43,296 nt of DNA, from contig JAPKAX010000004.1 of assembly GCA_028825025.1 (NCBI GenBank), forward strand, positions 1 to 43,296, in the 5' to 3' direction. Each line of letters begins with the position of its first letter. The stretch's first letter is position 1. Shown in pieces: positions 18,095-28,215 of the stretch. The notes under the pieces are model-generated. The model saw only the letters and a list, made by a program, of their open reading frames with translations, had not been told where the DNA came from and did not search any database. The translations under genes and the position numbers were made by a program. The DNA is from Rhodospirillales bacterium. GTDB taxonomy: Bacteria > Pseudomonadota > Alphaproteobacteria > Rhodospirillales > Casp-alpha2.

Positions 18095-18462
18095 CATAGC
18101 ACCTCCGGAGCAAGTGAGATGATTTTCATATATCCTTTGCCACGTAATTCACGAGTTACTGGGCCAAAGATACGAGTTCCAACAGGCTCGCCTGCTGTGT
18201 TTACAAGCACAGCTGCGTTTCCATCAAATCTGATCGTTGTTCCATCACTACGTTGAATGTCTTTTGCAGTACGAACCACAACAGCCTTCATTACGTCGCC
18301 CTTTTTAACGCGACCACGTGGAATTGCTTCCTTAATGCTGACGACAATAATATCGCCTACAGAAGCATACCGACGCTTAGAGCCACCCAAAACCTTGATG
18401 CATTGCACCTGACGAGCGCCTGAATTGTCAGCAACTTCTAATCTTGTTTCTACTTGGATCAT
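18094..18462 (-). CDS. rplN: Large ribosomal subunit protein uL14
   Basis: uL14 is at the subunit interface and binds the silencing factor RsfS in known systems. All 122 residues fit the family: [20 protein letters not shown], then [15 protein letters not shown], then [20 protein letters not shown]. The stop overlaps the start of rplX. Confidence 0.97.
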   Translation of the reverse strand: MIQVETRLEVADNSGARQVQCIKVLGGSKRRYASVGDIIVVSIKEAIPRGRVKKGDVMKAVVVRTAKDIQRSDGTTIRFDGNAAVLVNTAGEPVGTRIFGPVTRELRGKGYMKIISLAPEVL

Positions 18463-18492
18463 TTCTTATATCCTTTACGTCTCGACAAGTTC

Positions 18493-18729
18493 TTAAGAAC
18501 CTTCGGAGACTACTTCCCAACGCTTACGCTTAGATATTGGATTGCATTCACGAATGCTGACAATATCGCCCTCTTTGTATGCATTTCCCTCATCGTGTGC
18601 AGCATACTTTTTGGACCGCTTGATCACCTTCTTGTAAAGCGGGTGCATAACACGACGCTCAACACGAACTGTGATCGTTTTTTCCATTTTGTCGCTTACA
18701 ACGACACCTTGAAGAACCCGTTTCGGCAT
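18493..18729 (-). CDS. rpsQ: Small ribosomal subunit protein uS17
   Basis: uS17 is a primary 16S rRNA binder of the OB-fold type. The 78 residues start [20 protein letters not shown] and contain [20 protein letters not shown] and [19 protein letters not shown]. It lies in the standard rpmC-rpsQ-rplN order. Confidence 0.97.
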   Translation of the reverse strand: MPKRVLQGVVVSDKMEKTITVRVERRVMHPLYKKVIKRSKKYAAHDEGNAYKEGDIVSIRECNPISKRKRWEVVSEGS

Positions 18730-18746
18730 TTTTGCCTACTCCTACT

Positions 18747-18947
18747 TTATGACGCTGCCTGGGCACTACGTGCACCCAGAACCGTCTTGATTCGCGCAAT
18801 AGAACGCCGCACTTGGCGAACTTGCGCTGTATTTTCCAACTGACCACTGGCCGTACGGAACCTCATATTGAAGGCTTCCTTACGGAGATCCAAAAGCTTT
18901 TCTTTAAGCTCATCATCACTTTTGGCGTGTACTTCTTCCGCTTTCAT
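18747..18947 (-). CDS. rpmC: Large ribosomal subunit protein uL29
   Basis: uL29 lies by the tunnel exit and helps dock trigger factor and SRP. From the ATG at 18947 the protein is 66 residues, starting [20 protein letters not shown], with [11 protein letters not shown]. The longer in-frame version, with a start at 19034, would lie inside rplP and is rejected. The ATG is five bases after the rplP gene. Confidence 0.96.
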   Translation of the reverse strand: MKAEEVHAKSDDELKEKLLDLRKEAFNMRFRTASGQLENTAQVRQVRRSIARIKTVLGARSAQAAS

Positions 18948-18951
18948 AGCC

Positions 18952-19371
18952 TTAACCCTCTTCACCCATACGGGTAACAAATTTAGTGCGGATCGGAAGT
19001 TTTGCTGCTGCCAGTTCAAATGCGCGTTTTGCAATCTCTAATGGAACACCATCTACTTCAAACATAATCCGACCCGGTTTAACTCTAGCAGCCCAAAACT
19101 CTGGGTTACCCTTACCTTTACCCTGACGAACTTCAGCAGGCTTTTGCGATACAGGAACATCCGGAAAAATTCGGATCCACACTTTTCCAGCACGTTTCAT
19201 ATGACGTGTCATGGCGCGACGAGCTGCCTCAATTTGACGAGCAGTAACACGTTCTGGCTGCAACGCTTTTAAACCATAAGCGCCGAAATTCAGCGTAGTG
19301 CCACCTTTTGCATTTCCGTGAATACGCCCTTTGTGGGCCTTCCGGTATTTTGTACGTTTAGGACTCAACAT
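18952..19371 (-). CDS. rplP: Large ribosomal subunit protein uL16
   Basis: uL16 shapes the A-site tRNA pocket in the 50S subunit. The 139 residues include [52 protein letters not shown] and the conserved [20 protein letters not shown]. Full length with no oddities. Confidence 0.97.
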   Translation of the reverse strand: MLSPKRTKYRKAHKGRIHGNAKGGTTLNFGAYGLKALQPERVTARQIEAARRAMTRHMKRAGKVWIRIFPDVPVSQKPAEVRQGKGKGNPEFWAARVKPGRIMFEVDGVPLEIAKRAFELAAAKLPIRTKFVTRMGEEG

Positions 19372-19401
19372 TTTGAGATTTCCTTATCCTAAAACCAGCA
19401 C

Positions 19402-20079
19402 TTAACGTGCAGGCTGCTGGTCTTGTGCAAGCTTATCGACTGCCATTGGATCATGATCCATGATGTCGCCCTTATAGATCCAAACTTTAACGCCAGTAGC
19501 GCCATAAGTTGTGAATGCAGTAGCTTCACCGTAATCGATATTTGCGCGTAATGTATGTAAAGGAACCCGACCTTCTCGGTACCACTGAGTACGCGCGATT
19601 TCGGCTCCGCCCAAACGACCTGCACAGTTAATACGGATACCACCGGCACCCATCCGCATTGCGGATTGAACTGAGCGTTTCATAGCGCGACGAATTGAAA
19701 CTCGCCGCTCCAACTGCTGTGCAATATTTTCAGCAACCAATTGACCGTCAATTTCTGGTTTACGAACTTCAACAATGTTCAAGTGCACTTCAGATCCGGT
19801 CAATTTTGAAATTTCACGACGCAGGACTTCAATGTCAGCACCTTTTTTACCAATAACAACACCTGGACGGGCTGTATGAATGGTAACGCGTGCCTTTTTA
19901 GCAGGACGCTCAATGATAACTTTAGAAATACCAGCTTGAACTAGTTTTTTCTGTAAGAACTTACGAATACGAAGATCTTCGTGAAGAAGCGTCGCATAGT
20001 CCCCATCAGCAAACCAGCGCGAATCCCATGTCCGGTTAATACCAAGACGCAGGCTGATTGGATTAACTTTCTGACCCAT
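19402..20079 (-). CDS. rpsC: Small ribosomal subunit protein uS3
   Basis: uS3 forms part of the mRNA entry site and helicase of the 30S subunit. The 225 residues start [20 protein letters not shown] and carry the KH domain motif [19 protein letters not shown]. The C-terminal domain includes [20 protein letters not shown] and [16 protein letters not shown]. Its start shares one base with the rplV stop. Confidence 0.97.
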   Translation of the reverse strand: MGQKVNPISLRLGINRTWDSRWFADGDYATLLHEDLRIRKFLQKKLVQAGISKVIIERPAKKARVTIHTARPGVVIGKKGADIEVLRREISKLTGSEVHLNIVEVRKPEIDGQLVAENIAQQLERRVSIRRAMKRSVQSAMRMGAGGIRINCAGRLGGAEIARTQWYREGRVPLHTLRANIDYGEATAFTTYGATGVKVWIYKGDIMDHDPMAVDKLAQDQQPAR

Positions 20080-20462
20080 TAGACTGTTTCCTCATCACGT
20101 TCGCGGACAATAACCCGTAAGTTACTGAACGGCTTCAAAATCTTGCCAGTACGTCCGCGAGCACGTGCACGCCAACGCTTCATGGTAATATCTTTACCAA
20201 CAGATGCTTCTGATACATACAACCGGTCCACATCTAGTTGGTGGTTGTTTTCGGCGTTAGCAATCGCGCTTTGTAGTACTTTCTTGACGTCTTGAGCGAT
20301 CCGACGGTGCGAGAATGTCAATGCTGCAAGAGCACTTTCACAATCTTTACCGCGGATTGTTGCTGCAACCAAGTTGAGCTTCTGTGGGCTTGTCCGAAGA
20401 TGCTTTGTTGTGGCCAAAGCTTCATTGTCTGCCAACTGGCGTTCTAATGCTTTCTTTCCCAT
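20079..20462 (-). CDS. rplV: Large ribosomal subunit protein uL22
   Basis: uL22 lines the exit tunnel with its long loop. From the ATG at 20462 the protein is 127 residues and starts [20 protein letters not shown], with [19 protein letters not shown] and the hairpin tip region [21 protein letters not shown] start at 20546 would lie within rpsS, so the shorter form is chosen; it begins four bases after the rpsS stop. Confidence 0.95.
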   Translation of the reverse strand: MGKKALERQLADNEALATTKHLRTSPQKLNLVAATIRGKDCESALAALTFSHRRIAQDVKKVLQSAIANAENNHQLDVDRLYVSEASVGKDITMKRWRARARGRTGKILKPFSNLRVIVRERDEETV

Positions 20463-20466
20463 AATT

Positions 20467-20745
20467 CTAGCCCCTCTTCGCTTTTTTGTCAGCCGTATGG
20501 CCGAGGTAAGTACGAGTTGGTGAGAATTCGCCGAGCTTGTGGCCAATCATGTCTTCAGTTACCAAAACAGGTATGAATTTTTTACCATTGTAGACACCAA
20601 ACGTTAAGCCAACGAACTGTGGCAAAACAGTTGAACGACGAGACCAAGTCTTAATGACTGTGTTGCGGCCCGAAGCGCGAGTAACTTCAGCTTTTTTAAG
20701 TAGGTAACCGTCAACAAACGGACCTTTCCAAACGGAACGAGGCAT
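20467..20745 (-). CDS. rpsS: Small ribosomal subunit protein uS19
   Basis: uS19 pairs with uS13 in the 30S head. The 92 residues start [20 protein letters not shown] and include [19 protein letters not shown] and [15 protein letters not shown]. Standard S10-operon position between rplB and rplV. Confidence 0.97.
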   Translation of the reverse strand: MPRSVWKGPFVDGYLLKKAEVTRASGRNTVIKTWSRRSTVLPQFVGLTFGVYNGKKFIPVLVTEDMIGHKLGEFSPTRTYLGHTADKKAKRG

Positions 20746-20757
20746 TTCAGCTCTCCT

Positions 20758-21588
20758 TTATTTCTTAGCGTGACGACGGCGCATGATAAGCCGGTCAGTC
20801 TTTTTGTTGGAACGGGTCCGCTTACCTTTAGTGGGTTTTCCCCACGGGGTTACCGGATGACGACCACCTGAGGTACGGCCTTCGCCGCCACCATGTGGGT
20901 GATCTATCGGGTTCATAGCAACACCGCGCACTGCAGGGCGTTTACCTAACCAACGTTTACGACCAGCTTTACCAAGCTTAACGTTTTGTTGATCTGGATT
21001 TGATACCGCACCGATCGTAGCCATACACTCACTGCGGATCAGGCGCAGTTCGCCTGAACTTAAACGAAGCTGTGCGTAGCCTTGGTCCTTACCAATGATC
21101 TGAGCATATGTTCCTGCAGAACGAGCAATCTGACCGCCCTTGCCGACTTTCATTTCCACGTTGTGGATAATCGTGCCAACTGGGATATTTTGCATTGGCA
21201 TCGCGTTGCCAGGCTTAATATCACAAGCGTTGCCAGAAATAATTTTATCACCTGGTTGGATACGCTGTGGAGCGATGATGTAAACGACTTCATCGTCCGG
21301 GTATCTGATCAATGCAATAAAAGCAGTCCGGTTCGGATCGTACTCTATACGTTCAACAGTACCTTCTACATCGTACTTCAAACGTTTGAAGTCGATCATA
21401 CGGTAACGTTGTTTGTGTCCACCACCGCGACGACGCGCTGTGATACGACCATTATTATTACGGCCCCCTTTAGAGTGTAGACCTTCAGTCAAACTCTTTT
21501 CGGGCTTACCTTTCCACAAATCCGAGCGGTCGACGAGGACTAGTCCCCGTTGGCCCGGCGTGTTCGGTTTGAACTTCTTAAGTGCCAT
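20758..21588 (-). CDS. rplB: Large ribosomal subunit protein uL2
   Basis: uL2 is needed for subunit joining and peptidyl transfer. The 276 residues contain [20 protein letters not shown], then [11 protein letters not shown], and the conserved [20 protein letters not shown] loop with its critical histidine. The end [14 protein letters not shown] is typical. Confidence 0.97.
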   Translation of the reverse strand: MALKKFKPNTPGQRGLVLVDRSDLWKGKPEKSLTEGLHSKGGRNNNGRITARRRGGGHKQRYRMIDFKRLKYDVEGTVERIEYDPNRTAFIALIRYPDDEVVYIIAPQRIQPGDKIISGNACDIKPGNAMPMQNIPVGTIIHNVEMKVGKGGQIARSAGTYAQIIGKDQGYAQLRLSSGELRLIRSECMATIGAVSNPDQQNVKLGKAGRKRWLGKRPAVRGVAMNPIDHPHGGGEGRTSGGRHPVTPWGKPTKGKRTRSNKKTDRLIMRRRHAKK

Positions 21589-21604
21589 GCTAACGTGTCC
21601 TCTA

Positions 21605-21931
21605 CTATATACCGGTCGTCACGTCGATCGATTGGCCTTCGGCCAATGTCACAACAGCTTTTTTGGTTTCGATACGCTGACCAAGTTTGCCACGAAATCG
21701 CTTTACCTTACCTTTGGTACGAAGCGTATTTACAGCATTCACTTTAACCTTAAACAGGTTTTCAATAGCCAATTTAATTTCGAACTTGTGGGAATCCACG
21801 GGAACGCGAAATGTCACCTGATTGAACTCTGAAAGCAACGTTGCTTTTTCAGTGATCAACGGGAAACGAATTAATTCATACATCCGCTCCTGGCTCGGCT
21901 TCTTATCGCGAAGTGCGTTATATTTGCTCAT
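21605..21931 (-). CDS. rplW: Large ribosomal subunit protein uL23
   Basis: uL23 is the trigger-factor and SRP docking site at the tunnel exit. The 108 residues include [40 protein letters not shown], and [19 protein letters not shown]. Its ATG overlaps the end of rplD by four bases. Confidence 0.97.
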   Translation of the reverse strand: MSKYNALRDKKPSQERMYELIRFPLITEKATLLSEFNQVTFRVPVDSHKFEIKLAIENLFKVKVNAVNTLRTKGKVKRFRGKLGQRIETKKAVVTLAEGQSIDVTTGI

Positions 21932-22548
21932 TTCAAGCGCTCCACTAACTTTTCGACTGCGTCTTTAGTAAGAACTAAAGTATCGCGGCGAAGTATGTCG
22001 TAAACATTCGCACCAGCTGTTGGCAACACATCAAGACCGATAATGTTACGTGAAGCTAAAGCAAAATTCACATCAACTGCAGCACCGTCGATGACCAAAG
22101 CACGGCCCCAACCCATTACAGAGATTTGCTTAGATAATTCAGAAGTTTTTGGTGTTTTAGACTTAGCGTCCTCAATAACAACCAATTTTCCTTCTGCTTG
22201 CATAGAAGACAATGCCGTCTTCAGTGCTAAGCGACGAACTTTCTTTTGCAAAGAATGACCGTGATCACGAACAACCGGGCCAAATGCAACACCACCACCT
22301 CGCATTTGCGGAGCACGAAGTGTGCCTTGACGCGCACGTCCGCCACCTTTCTGTGCGAACGGCTTACCTTTACGACCACTCACTTCAGAGCGACCTTTTG
22401 TTTTGTGGTCGCCAGAGCGACGCTTTGCCAATTGCCAGTTCACTGCACGAGCGAGTAAATCGCCACGTACTTCAAGACCGAAGACTGTGTCATCGAGCTC
22501 GATAGAACCTGCTTTTTTATTGGCCAGACTGATTACATCAATTTTCAT
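21928..22548 (-). CDS. rplD: Large ribosomal subunit protein uL4
   Basis: uL4 reaches into the exit tunnel and in E. coli regulates the S10 operon. The 206 residues include [20 protein letters not shown] and [20 protein letters not shown], then the loop [19 protein letters not shown]. The C-terminal half has the usual [20 protein letters not shown]. Confidence 0.97.
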   Translation of the reverse strand: MKIDVISLANKKAGSIELDDTVFGLEVRGDLLARAVNWQLAKRRSGDHKTKGRSEVSGRKGKPFAQKGGGRARQGTLRAPQMRGGGVAFGPVVRDHGHSLQKKVRRLALKTALSSMQAEGKLVVIEDAKSKTPKTSELSKQISVMGWGRALVIDGAAVDVNFALASRNIIGLDVLPTAGANVYDILRRDTLVLTKDAVEKLVERLK

Positions 22549-22554
22549 GGCCGT

Positions 22555-23310
22555 TTATTCCTTTGTTTCTGCGACGTCGTCAGCAGAGACTTCTGCTGCT
22601 GGAGCCTCAACTTCGGCAGGAGCCTCAGCAGGAGTTTCAGATTTCAAACCGGCTGGGTAAGGAACACCTTTAGCAGCTGCTTTTTTAACAGCGTCTGTAA
22701 TCCGAACGTAACCGCTTTTAGAACCAGGGACAGCACCTTTAACAAGAATAAGTCCGCGGGCTTCATCAACACTTACAACTTCAAGATTTTGAGTTGTAAT
22801 CCTCGTGGCACCCATGTGTCCGGCCATTTTCTTGCCTTTAAAGACACGTCCAGGGTCTTGACATTGACCTGTCGATCCTAATGAACGGTGACTGATTGAA
22901 ACACCGTGCGAGGCGCGTAAACCGCCGAAACCGTGGCGCTTCATACCACCAGCAAAACCTTTACCAATGCTGGTTCCACAAACATCAACAAATTGTCCAT
23001 CAACAAAGTGTTTAGCTGATAATTCAGCGCCAACTTCAACGAAGTTATCATCGGAGATGCGGAATTCTACTAAACGCTGTTTTGGCTCAACTTTTTGTTT
23101 TGCGAAGTGACCACGCATTGGCTTGGTGACGTTTTTGACTTTTGCTTTGCCGAAGCCCACTTGAAGAGCGTTATATCCGTCATTTTCATCTGTTTTGTGT
23201 GCAACGACACGAAGATCGTCCAATTGCAAAACAGTGACAGGAACGTTCTCGCCTTTCTCGCGAAAGACACGGGTCATTCCGACTTTGCGTGCTAGTAATC
23301 CTGTACGCAT
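22555..23310 (-). CDS. rplC: Large ribosomal subunit protein uL3, acidic tail
   Basis: uL3 nucleates 50S assembly and reaches the peptidyl transferase centre. From the ATG at 23310 it is 251 residues and starts [20 protein letters not shown], a family signature. The core includes the glutamine of [19 protein letters not shown], the residue methylated by PrmB in other bacteria. The last 30 residues form an Ala/Glu-rich tail that is common in alphaproteobacteria but not in E. coli. The longer start at 23355 overlaps rpsJ and is rejected. Confidence 0.96.
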   Translation of the reverse strand: MRTGLLARKVGMTRVFREKGENVPVTVLQLDDLRVVAHKTDENDGYNALQVGFGKAKVKNVTKPMRGHFAKQKVEPKQRLVEFRISDDNFVEVGAELSAKHFVDGQFVDVCGTSIGKGFAGGMKRHGFGGLRASHGVSISHRSLGSTGQCQDPGRVFKGKKMAGHMGATRITTQNLEVVSVDEARGLILVKGAVPGSKSGYVRITDAVKKAAAKGVPYPAGLKSETPAEAPAEVEAPAAEVSADDVAETKE

Positions 23311-23320
23311 TCTAAGTCCC

Positions 23321-23629
23321 CTACAGCTTAATTTCGACGTCAACACCAGCAGCAAGATCGAGCTTCATTAGCGCGTCTACTGTTTGTGGTGTTGGATCGA
23401 CAATATCGAGAACCCGCTTGTGGGTACGGATTTCAAACTGTTCACGAGATTTTTTGTTTACGTGAGGTGAACGAAGAACTGTAAATTTCTCGATACGAGT
23501 TGGTAGTGGAATCGGCCCACGGACCGAAGCTCCGGTACGCTGAGCGGTGTTAACAATTTCACCAGCAGATTGATCAAGAGTGCGATGATCAAAAGCTTTC
23601 AAACGAATTCGTATATTTTGTTGTTCCAT
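23321..23629 (-). CDS. rpsJ: Small ribosomal subunit protein uS10 (NusE)
   Basis: uS10 is a 30S head protein and, as NusE, links RNA polymerase-bound NusG to the ribosome. All 102 residues fit: [57 protein letters not shown]. It opens the S10 block right after tuf. Confidence 0.98.
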   Translation of the reverse strand: MEQQNIRIRLKAFDHRTLDQSAGEIVNTAQRTGASVRGPIPLPTRIEKFTVLRSPHVNKKSREQFEIRTHKRVLDIVDPTPQTVDALMKLDLAAGVDVEIKL

Positions 23630-23657
23630 GGCTTATGCCTTAGCTTTCAAAACAGAG

Positions 23658-23683
23658 GATCGCCACTCCGAAAGGAGACGATC
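23658..23683 (-). other. Hairpin between tuf and rpsJ
   Basis: The 68-base gap between the first tuf gene and rpsJ holds an interrupted inverted repeat, GATCG..CTCC / GGAG..CGATC with a four-base loop. No T run follows. It may be a processing or attenuation site at the str/S10 junction. Confidence 0.4.
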
Positions 23684-23692
23684 AATAAAAGT

Positions 23693-24890
23693 AAATATTA
23701 CTCGACGACTGTTGCAACGACGCCAGCACCAACAGTGCGGCCGCCTTCGCGGATAGCGAAACGAAGACCTTCGTCCATTGCGATCGGAGCGATCAAAGTC
23801 ACTTCCATTGCAATGTTATCACCAGGCATAACCATTTCCGTGCCAGCTGGCAATTCGATGGTGCCCGTTACATCCGTAGTACGGAAGTAAAACTGTGGAC
23901 GATAGTTCGAGAAGAATGGCGTGTGACGGCCACCTTCGTCTTTAGTTAGAATGTAGCACTCGCCTTTGAATTTCGTGTGCGGTGTAATAGATCCTGGCTG
24001 TGCCAAAACCTGACCACGCTCAACGTCTTCACGCTTCGTGCCACGAAGAAGAACACCAACGTTATCGCCAGCTTCGCCTGAATCAAGCAGCTTGCGGAAC
24101 ATCTCAACGCCTGTGCAGGTCGTCTTTTGTGTATCTTTAACGCCAACGATTTCAATCTCTTCACCCACTTTGACAACGCCACGCTCAATACGGCCAGTAA
24201 CAACTGTACCACGACCGGAAATTGAGAATACGTCCTCAATCGGCATCAAAAAGGGAAGATCAATAGCGCGCTCTGGCTGTGGAATGTATTCGTCAACAGC
24301 GGCCATCAATTTATGAATGGCTTCTTTACCTGTTGCTTCATCACCGTCTTCAAGTGCACCAAGAGCTGTACCCATTACGATAGGGATATCGTCGCCAGGG
24401 AAATCATAAGAGCTGAGAAGCTCACGAATTTCCATTTCAACAAGCTCCAAAAGTTCATCGTCATCAACTTGGTCAACTTTATTCATGAATACAACTAAAG
24501 CCGGAACTCCAACCTGACGGGCAAGCAAGATGTGCTCGCGGGTCTGTGGCATAGGGCCGTCAGCTGCCGACACAACCAAAATAGCACCGTCCATTTGAGC
24601 AGCACCCGTGATCATGTTCTTCACATAATCAGCGTGGCCTGGGCAATCAACGTGAGCGTAGTGACGAGCTTTTGTCTCATACTCAACGTGAGCCGTTGAA
24701 ATGGTGATTCCACGTGCTTTCTCTTCAGGTGCTTTATCAATATCAGCATAGTCCTGGAATTCTGCGCCACCTTCTTCAGCCAATACTTTCGTAATCGCTG
24801 CTGTTAATGTCGTCTTACCGTGGTCAACGTGGCCAATTGTGCCAATGTTGCAATGCGGTTTATTGCGTTCAAATTTTTCTTTTGCCATCT
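23693..24890. repeat. 1198-bp exact repeat carrying tuf, copy 1
   Basis: This block matches 40337-41534 in the same orientation. It covers the whole tuf gene, five bases past the stop and two bases before the ATG, and the sequences diverge immediately outside. The sharp edges at gene ends fit gene conversion between the two copies. Confidence 0.9.
23698..24888 (-). CDS. tuf: Elongation factor Tu, copy 1
   Basis: EF-Tu delivers aminoacyl-tRNA to the ribosome with GTP. The 396 residues contain G1 GHVDHGKT (19-26), switch [13 protein letters not shown] with the conserved Thr, G3 [12 protein letters not shown], and G4 NKVDQVD. Two beta-barrel domains follow, ending GVVATVVE. The gene follows fusA by 39 bases, as in classical str operons. 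Its protein and DNA are identical to the second copy at 40342-41532. Confidence 0.98.
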   Translation of the reverse strand: MAKEKFERNKPHCNIGTIGHVDHGKTTLTAAITKVLAEEGGAEFQDYADIDKAPEEKARGITISTAHVEYETKARHYAHVDCPGHADYVKNMITGAAQMDGAILVVSAADGPMPQTREHILLARQVGVPALVVFMNKVDQVDDDELLELVEMEIRELLSSYDFPGDDIPIVMGTALGALEDGDEATGKEAIHKLMAAVDEYIPQPERAIDLPFLMPIEDVFSISGRGTVVTGRIERGVVKVGEEIEIVGVKDTQKTTCTGVEMFRKLLDSGEAGDNVGVLLRGTKREDVERGQVLAQPGSITPHTKFKGECYILTKDEGGRHTPFFSNYRPQFYFRTTDVTGTIELPAGTEMVMPGDNIAMEVTLIAPIAMDEGLRFAIREGGRTVGAGVVATVVE

Positions 24891-24927
24891 CTGACTATTC
24901 TCCGTAACGTATTATTTTTGTAAACGA

Positions 24928-27009
24928 TTAGCCAGCTAATCGAGCTTTAATTTCATCAGACACCTGATTAGGTACGACTGAATAATGATCGAAAGTCATT
25001 GAGAACTGAGCACGGCCCTGACTTTGAGACCGTAGCGTATTCACATAACCAAACATGTTTGCGAGGGGAACAAATGCATTAATAACCCTTGCGTTTCCGC
25101 GTTGGTCCATGCTTTCAACTTGTCCACGACGACTGTTCAAATCACCGATGATGTCGCCCATGTAATCTTCAGGGGTTACAACTTCAACTTTCATAGTTGG
25201 CTCAAGCAACTGAGGACCGGCTTTGGCAGCACCTTCGCGGAAGGCAGCGCGAGAAGCTAATTCAAAAGCCATGACACTAGAGTCAACATCGTGTGATCCA
25301 CCGTCATAAAGAGTTGCTTTTAAATCGGTCATTGGGAAACCAGAAATGATACCGTTTGAAAGTGCGCCGGTAATACCCTTTTCTACGCCTGGGATATATT
25401 CGCGAGGAACATTACCACCAGTAACCGTGCTTACAAATTCAAACCCAGATCCAGGTGGAAGTGGTTCGAACTTGATTTTAACCCGAGCAAACTGACCAGA
25501 ACCACCAGTTTGTTTTTTGTGGGTGTAATCGACATCTGCAAGCTTAGAAATCGTTTCACGATAAGCCACTTGAGGCTGACCAATGTTAGCATCAACTTTG
25601 AATTCACGGTGCATACGATCAACCAAAATCTCTAAGTGAAGCTCACCCATACCTTTAATGATTGTTTGTCCGCTTTCGTGATCGGTCTCAACCCGAAAAG
25701 AAGGGTCTTCAGCTGCTAAACGTGCCAAAGCCATACCCATTTTTTCTTGGTCGCTTTTGGTTTTAGGCTCAACCGCGATCTCGATAACCGGATCAGGGAA
25801 CTCCATGCGTTCCAAAATAACTGGTTTCTGAGGATCACAAAGCGTATCGCCTGTTGTTGTGCCCTTCATACCAACCAAGGCAATAATGTCACCTGCACAA
25901 GCAAACTTAACGTCTTCACGTGAGTTTGCGTGCATTTCCAACATACGGCCAACACGCTCGCGCTTGCCTTTAACTGAGTTGACTACCGTTTGACCGGTTT
26001 CCAACACACCCGAGTAAACCCGGGCAAATGTTAAAGAACCAACGAACGGATCGTTCATAATTTTAAATGCTAGAGCAGAGAATGGCGCATCATCAGAGTT
26101 TTCTCGAACCATTTCGACGTCTTTGTCGTCAACATCAACACCCTTAATGGCATCAACGTCAGTCGGAGCGGGCATATAATCAACAACAGCATCCAACAAA
26201 GGCTGAACACCTTTGTTTTTAAAGGCTGAGCCAGTCAACACAGGAACGTGAGAGTTATTCAGTGTGCCCTTACGAATACAGTCCTGAAGCGTCTCGAAAG
26301 AAGGCTCGGTGCCTTCTAAGTAGGCTTCCATGGCGTCATCGTCTTGCTCAAGAGCTAGTTCGATCATTTCCTCACGATACATGTTGACGCTATCAACCAT
26401 ATCAGCAGGAACAGGCTCTTCATGGAATTTAGCACCAAGTGTTTCTTCGTCCCAAATGATTGCAACATTACGAACAACATCAACAACACCAACAAACTCA
26501 GCTTCGTTACCAATTGGCAACTGACAGACCAGTGCGTTCGCACCAAGGCGATCTTTGATCATATCTAAGCAACGATAGAAATCAGCGCCTGTACGGTCCA
26601 TTTTGTTCACGAAACACATACGTGGGACGTTATATTTATCAGCTTGACGCCAAACAGTCTCAGACTGCGGCTCAACACCTGCGACACTATCAAATACAGC
26701 GACTGCACCATCCAAAACACGTAAAGAACGTTCTACTTCAATTGTGAAGTCAACGTGGCCTGGAGTATCGATGATGTTAATCCTGTAATCATTCCAGAAC
26801 GCTGTTGTTGCAGCTGAAGTAATTGTAATTCCGCGCTCTTGCTCTTGTTCCATCCAATCCATGGTGGCGTTGCCATCATGAACTTCACCAATTTTATAAG
26901 ATTTACCGGTGTAATAAAGGATACGTTCTGTCGTCGTGGTTTTACCAGCGTCGATGTGAGCCATAATACCGATGTTGCGATACATACTAAGGGGTGTTGT
27001 GCGTGACAT
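24928..27009 (-). CDS. fusA: Elongation factor G
   Basis: EF-G is the GTPase that drives translocation and, with RRF, ribosome recycling. The 693 residues show G1 [13 protein letters not shown], switch [14 protein letters not shown]3 DTPGHVDFT and G4 [10 protein letters not shown]. Domain IV has [12 protein letters not shown], and domain V ends [18 protein letters not shown]. Normal length; standard place between rpsG and tuf. Confidence 0.98.
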   Translation of the reverse strand: MSRTTPLSMYRNIGIMAHIDAGKTTTTERILYYTGKSYKIGEVHDGNATMDWMEQEQERGITITSAATTAFWNDYRINIIDTPGHVDFTIEVERSLRVLDGAVAVFDSVAGVEPQSETVWRQADKYNVPRMCFVNKMDRTGADFYRCLDMIKDRLGANALVCQLPIGNEAEFVGVVDVVRNVAIIWDEETLGAKFHEEPVPADMVDSVNMYREEMIELALEQDDDAMEAYLEGTEPSFETLQDCIRKGTLNNSHVPVLTGSAFKNKGVQPLLDAVVDYMPAPTDVDAIKGVDVDDKDVEMVRENSDDAPFSALAFKIMNDPFVGSLTFARVYSGVLETGQTVVNSVKGKRERVGRMLEMHANSREDVKFACAGDIIALVGMKGTTTGDTLCDPQKPVILERMEFPDPVIEIAVEPKTKSDQEKMGMALARLAAEDPSFRVETDHESGQTIIKGMGELHLEILVDRMHREFKVDANIGQPQVAYRETISKLADVDYTHKKQTGGSGQFARVKIKFEPLPPGSGFEFVSTVTGGNVPREYIPGVEKGITGALSNGIISGFPMTDLKATLYDGGSHDVDSSVMAFELASRAAFREGAAKAGPQLLEPTMKVEVVTPEDYMGDIIGDLNSRRGQVESMDQRGNARVINAFVPLANMFGYVNTLRSQSQGRAQFSMTFDHYSVVPNQVSDEIKARLAG

Positions 27010-27032
27010 TTTATTTATCCCAGACTTTTCGA

Positions 27033-27503
<471 letters not shown>

Positions 27504-27513
27504 TTATAATTCC

Positions 27514-27885
27514 TTACTTTGGCCGCTTAGTGCCGTATTTAGAACGACGCTGACGACGATCAGCAACACCCTGCGTATCGAGCGTGCCGCGAATAACGTG
27601 ATAACGAACACCGGGCAAATCTTTTACACGGCCACCGCGGATCATAACGACCGAGTGCTCCTGCAAATTATGACCTTCACCGCCGATGTAGCTAGTAACT
27701 TCAAAACCGTTCGTTAAACGCACTCGTGCGACCTTACGAAGAGCTGAGTTCGGCTTTTTTGGAGTAGTTGTGTAAACACGTGTGCAAACACCACGCTTTT
27801 GAGGACATGCCTCAAGTGCAGGAACTTTGTTACGTACCACAGGAGCCTTACGTGGCTTGCGGATAAGTTGGTTAATAGTCGGCAT
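27514..27885 (-). CDS. rpsL: Small ribosomal subunit protein uS12
   Basis: uS12 controls decoding accuracy. From the ATG at 27885 the protein is 123 residues, starting [19 protein letters not shown]. It carries [11 protein letters not shown] and [11 protein letters not shown], both with the lysines found in streptomycin-sensitive ribosomes. GGATG precedes the start. The frame stays open 17 codons upstream, to an ATG with no ribosome site; that start is rejected. It is the first gene of the str group, with its own promoter at about 28120. Confidence 0.96.
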   Translation of the reverse strand: MPTINQLIRKPRKAPVVRNKVPALEACPQKRGVCTRVYTTTPKKPNSALRKVARVRLTNGFEVTSYIGGEGHNLQEHSVVMIRGGRVKDLPGVRYHVIRGTLDTQGVADRRQRRSKYGTKRPK

Positions 27886-27900
27886 TACGTCATCCAATCC

Positions 27901-27955
27901 TATATCGGTCGATATATACAACCGCTTTCTAAGCATAAGTTTTGATATTCAAAAC
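27901..27955 (-). promoter_or_regulatory. Two short palindromes in the rpsL leader
   Basis: The roughly 210-base leader between the promoter and rpsL contains TATATCG-GT-CGATATA (27901-27916), just before the ribosome site, and GTTTTGA-TAT-TCAAAAC (27939-27955). Each is a perfect 7-bp inverted repeat. They could fold in the mRNA and affect rpsL translation. The rest of 27957-28100 holds no gene that I can see, only a repeated TCTAGAC heptamer. Confidence 0.45.
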
Positions 27956-28104
27956 CTGTAACCCTTTGAGCAGTCTCAACAAAAACGCCGCGCCGGATGT
28001 CTAGATTTCCCGGGGGCGCACTTGTTTCAAATTTTAATCTCTTAGTCGCTTTTGGATCGCGTCTAGACTGAAAAGCCTACCACCAACCCCGGCGAATTGA
28101 GCGG

Positions 28105-28133
28105 AATATAGTGAGAGGGTTTCAAATCGTCAA
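28105..28133 (-). promoter_or_regulatory. Sigma70-type promoter for rpsL-rpsG-fusA-tuf
   Basis: The minus strand reads TTGACG, 17 bases, then TATATT, pointing to rpsL. It lies just beyond the terminator region of rpoC. Transcription would start near 28098 and give a leader of about 210 bases. Confidence 0.7.
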
Positions 28134-28138
28134 GCAAT

Positions 28139-28200
28139 AAAAAAACGGCGGATATTATAGGGTTCTGGAGGAAGTTAATTTTATTTCTCCGCCAGAACCC
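28139..28200 (-). terminator. Terminator region after rpoC
   Basis: Sixteen bases after the rpoC stop is a hairpin GGGTTCTGG / CCAGAACCC with inner pairs GGA/TCC. Fourteen bases later comes a run of seven T, directly after TCCGCCG. The GGCGGA in the first hairpin could instead pair with that TCCGCC, placing a second hairpin right before the T run. The two structures exclude each other. It very likely ends or attenuates the rpoBC transcript. Confidence 0.65.
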
Positions 28201-28215
28201 AATAACCTAAGAATC

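Noticed and set aside
27514-27936. uS12 with a 17-residue extension from an ATG at 27936
   Set aside because: No ribosome site precedes it, and the family starts at the ATG at 27885, which has one.
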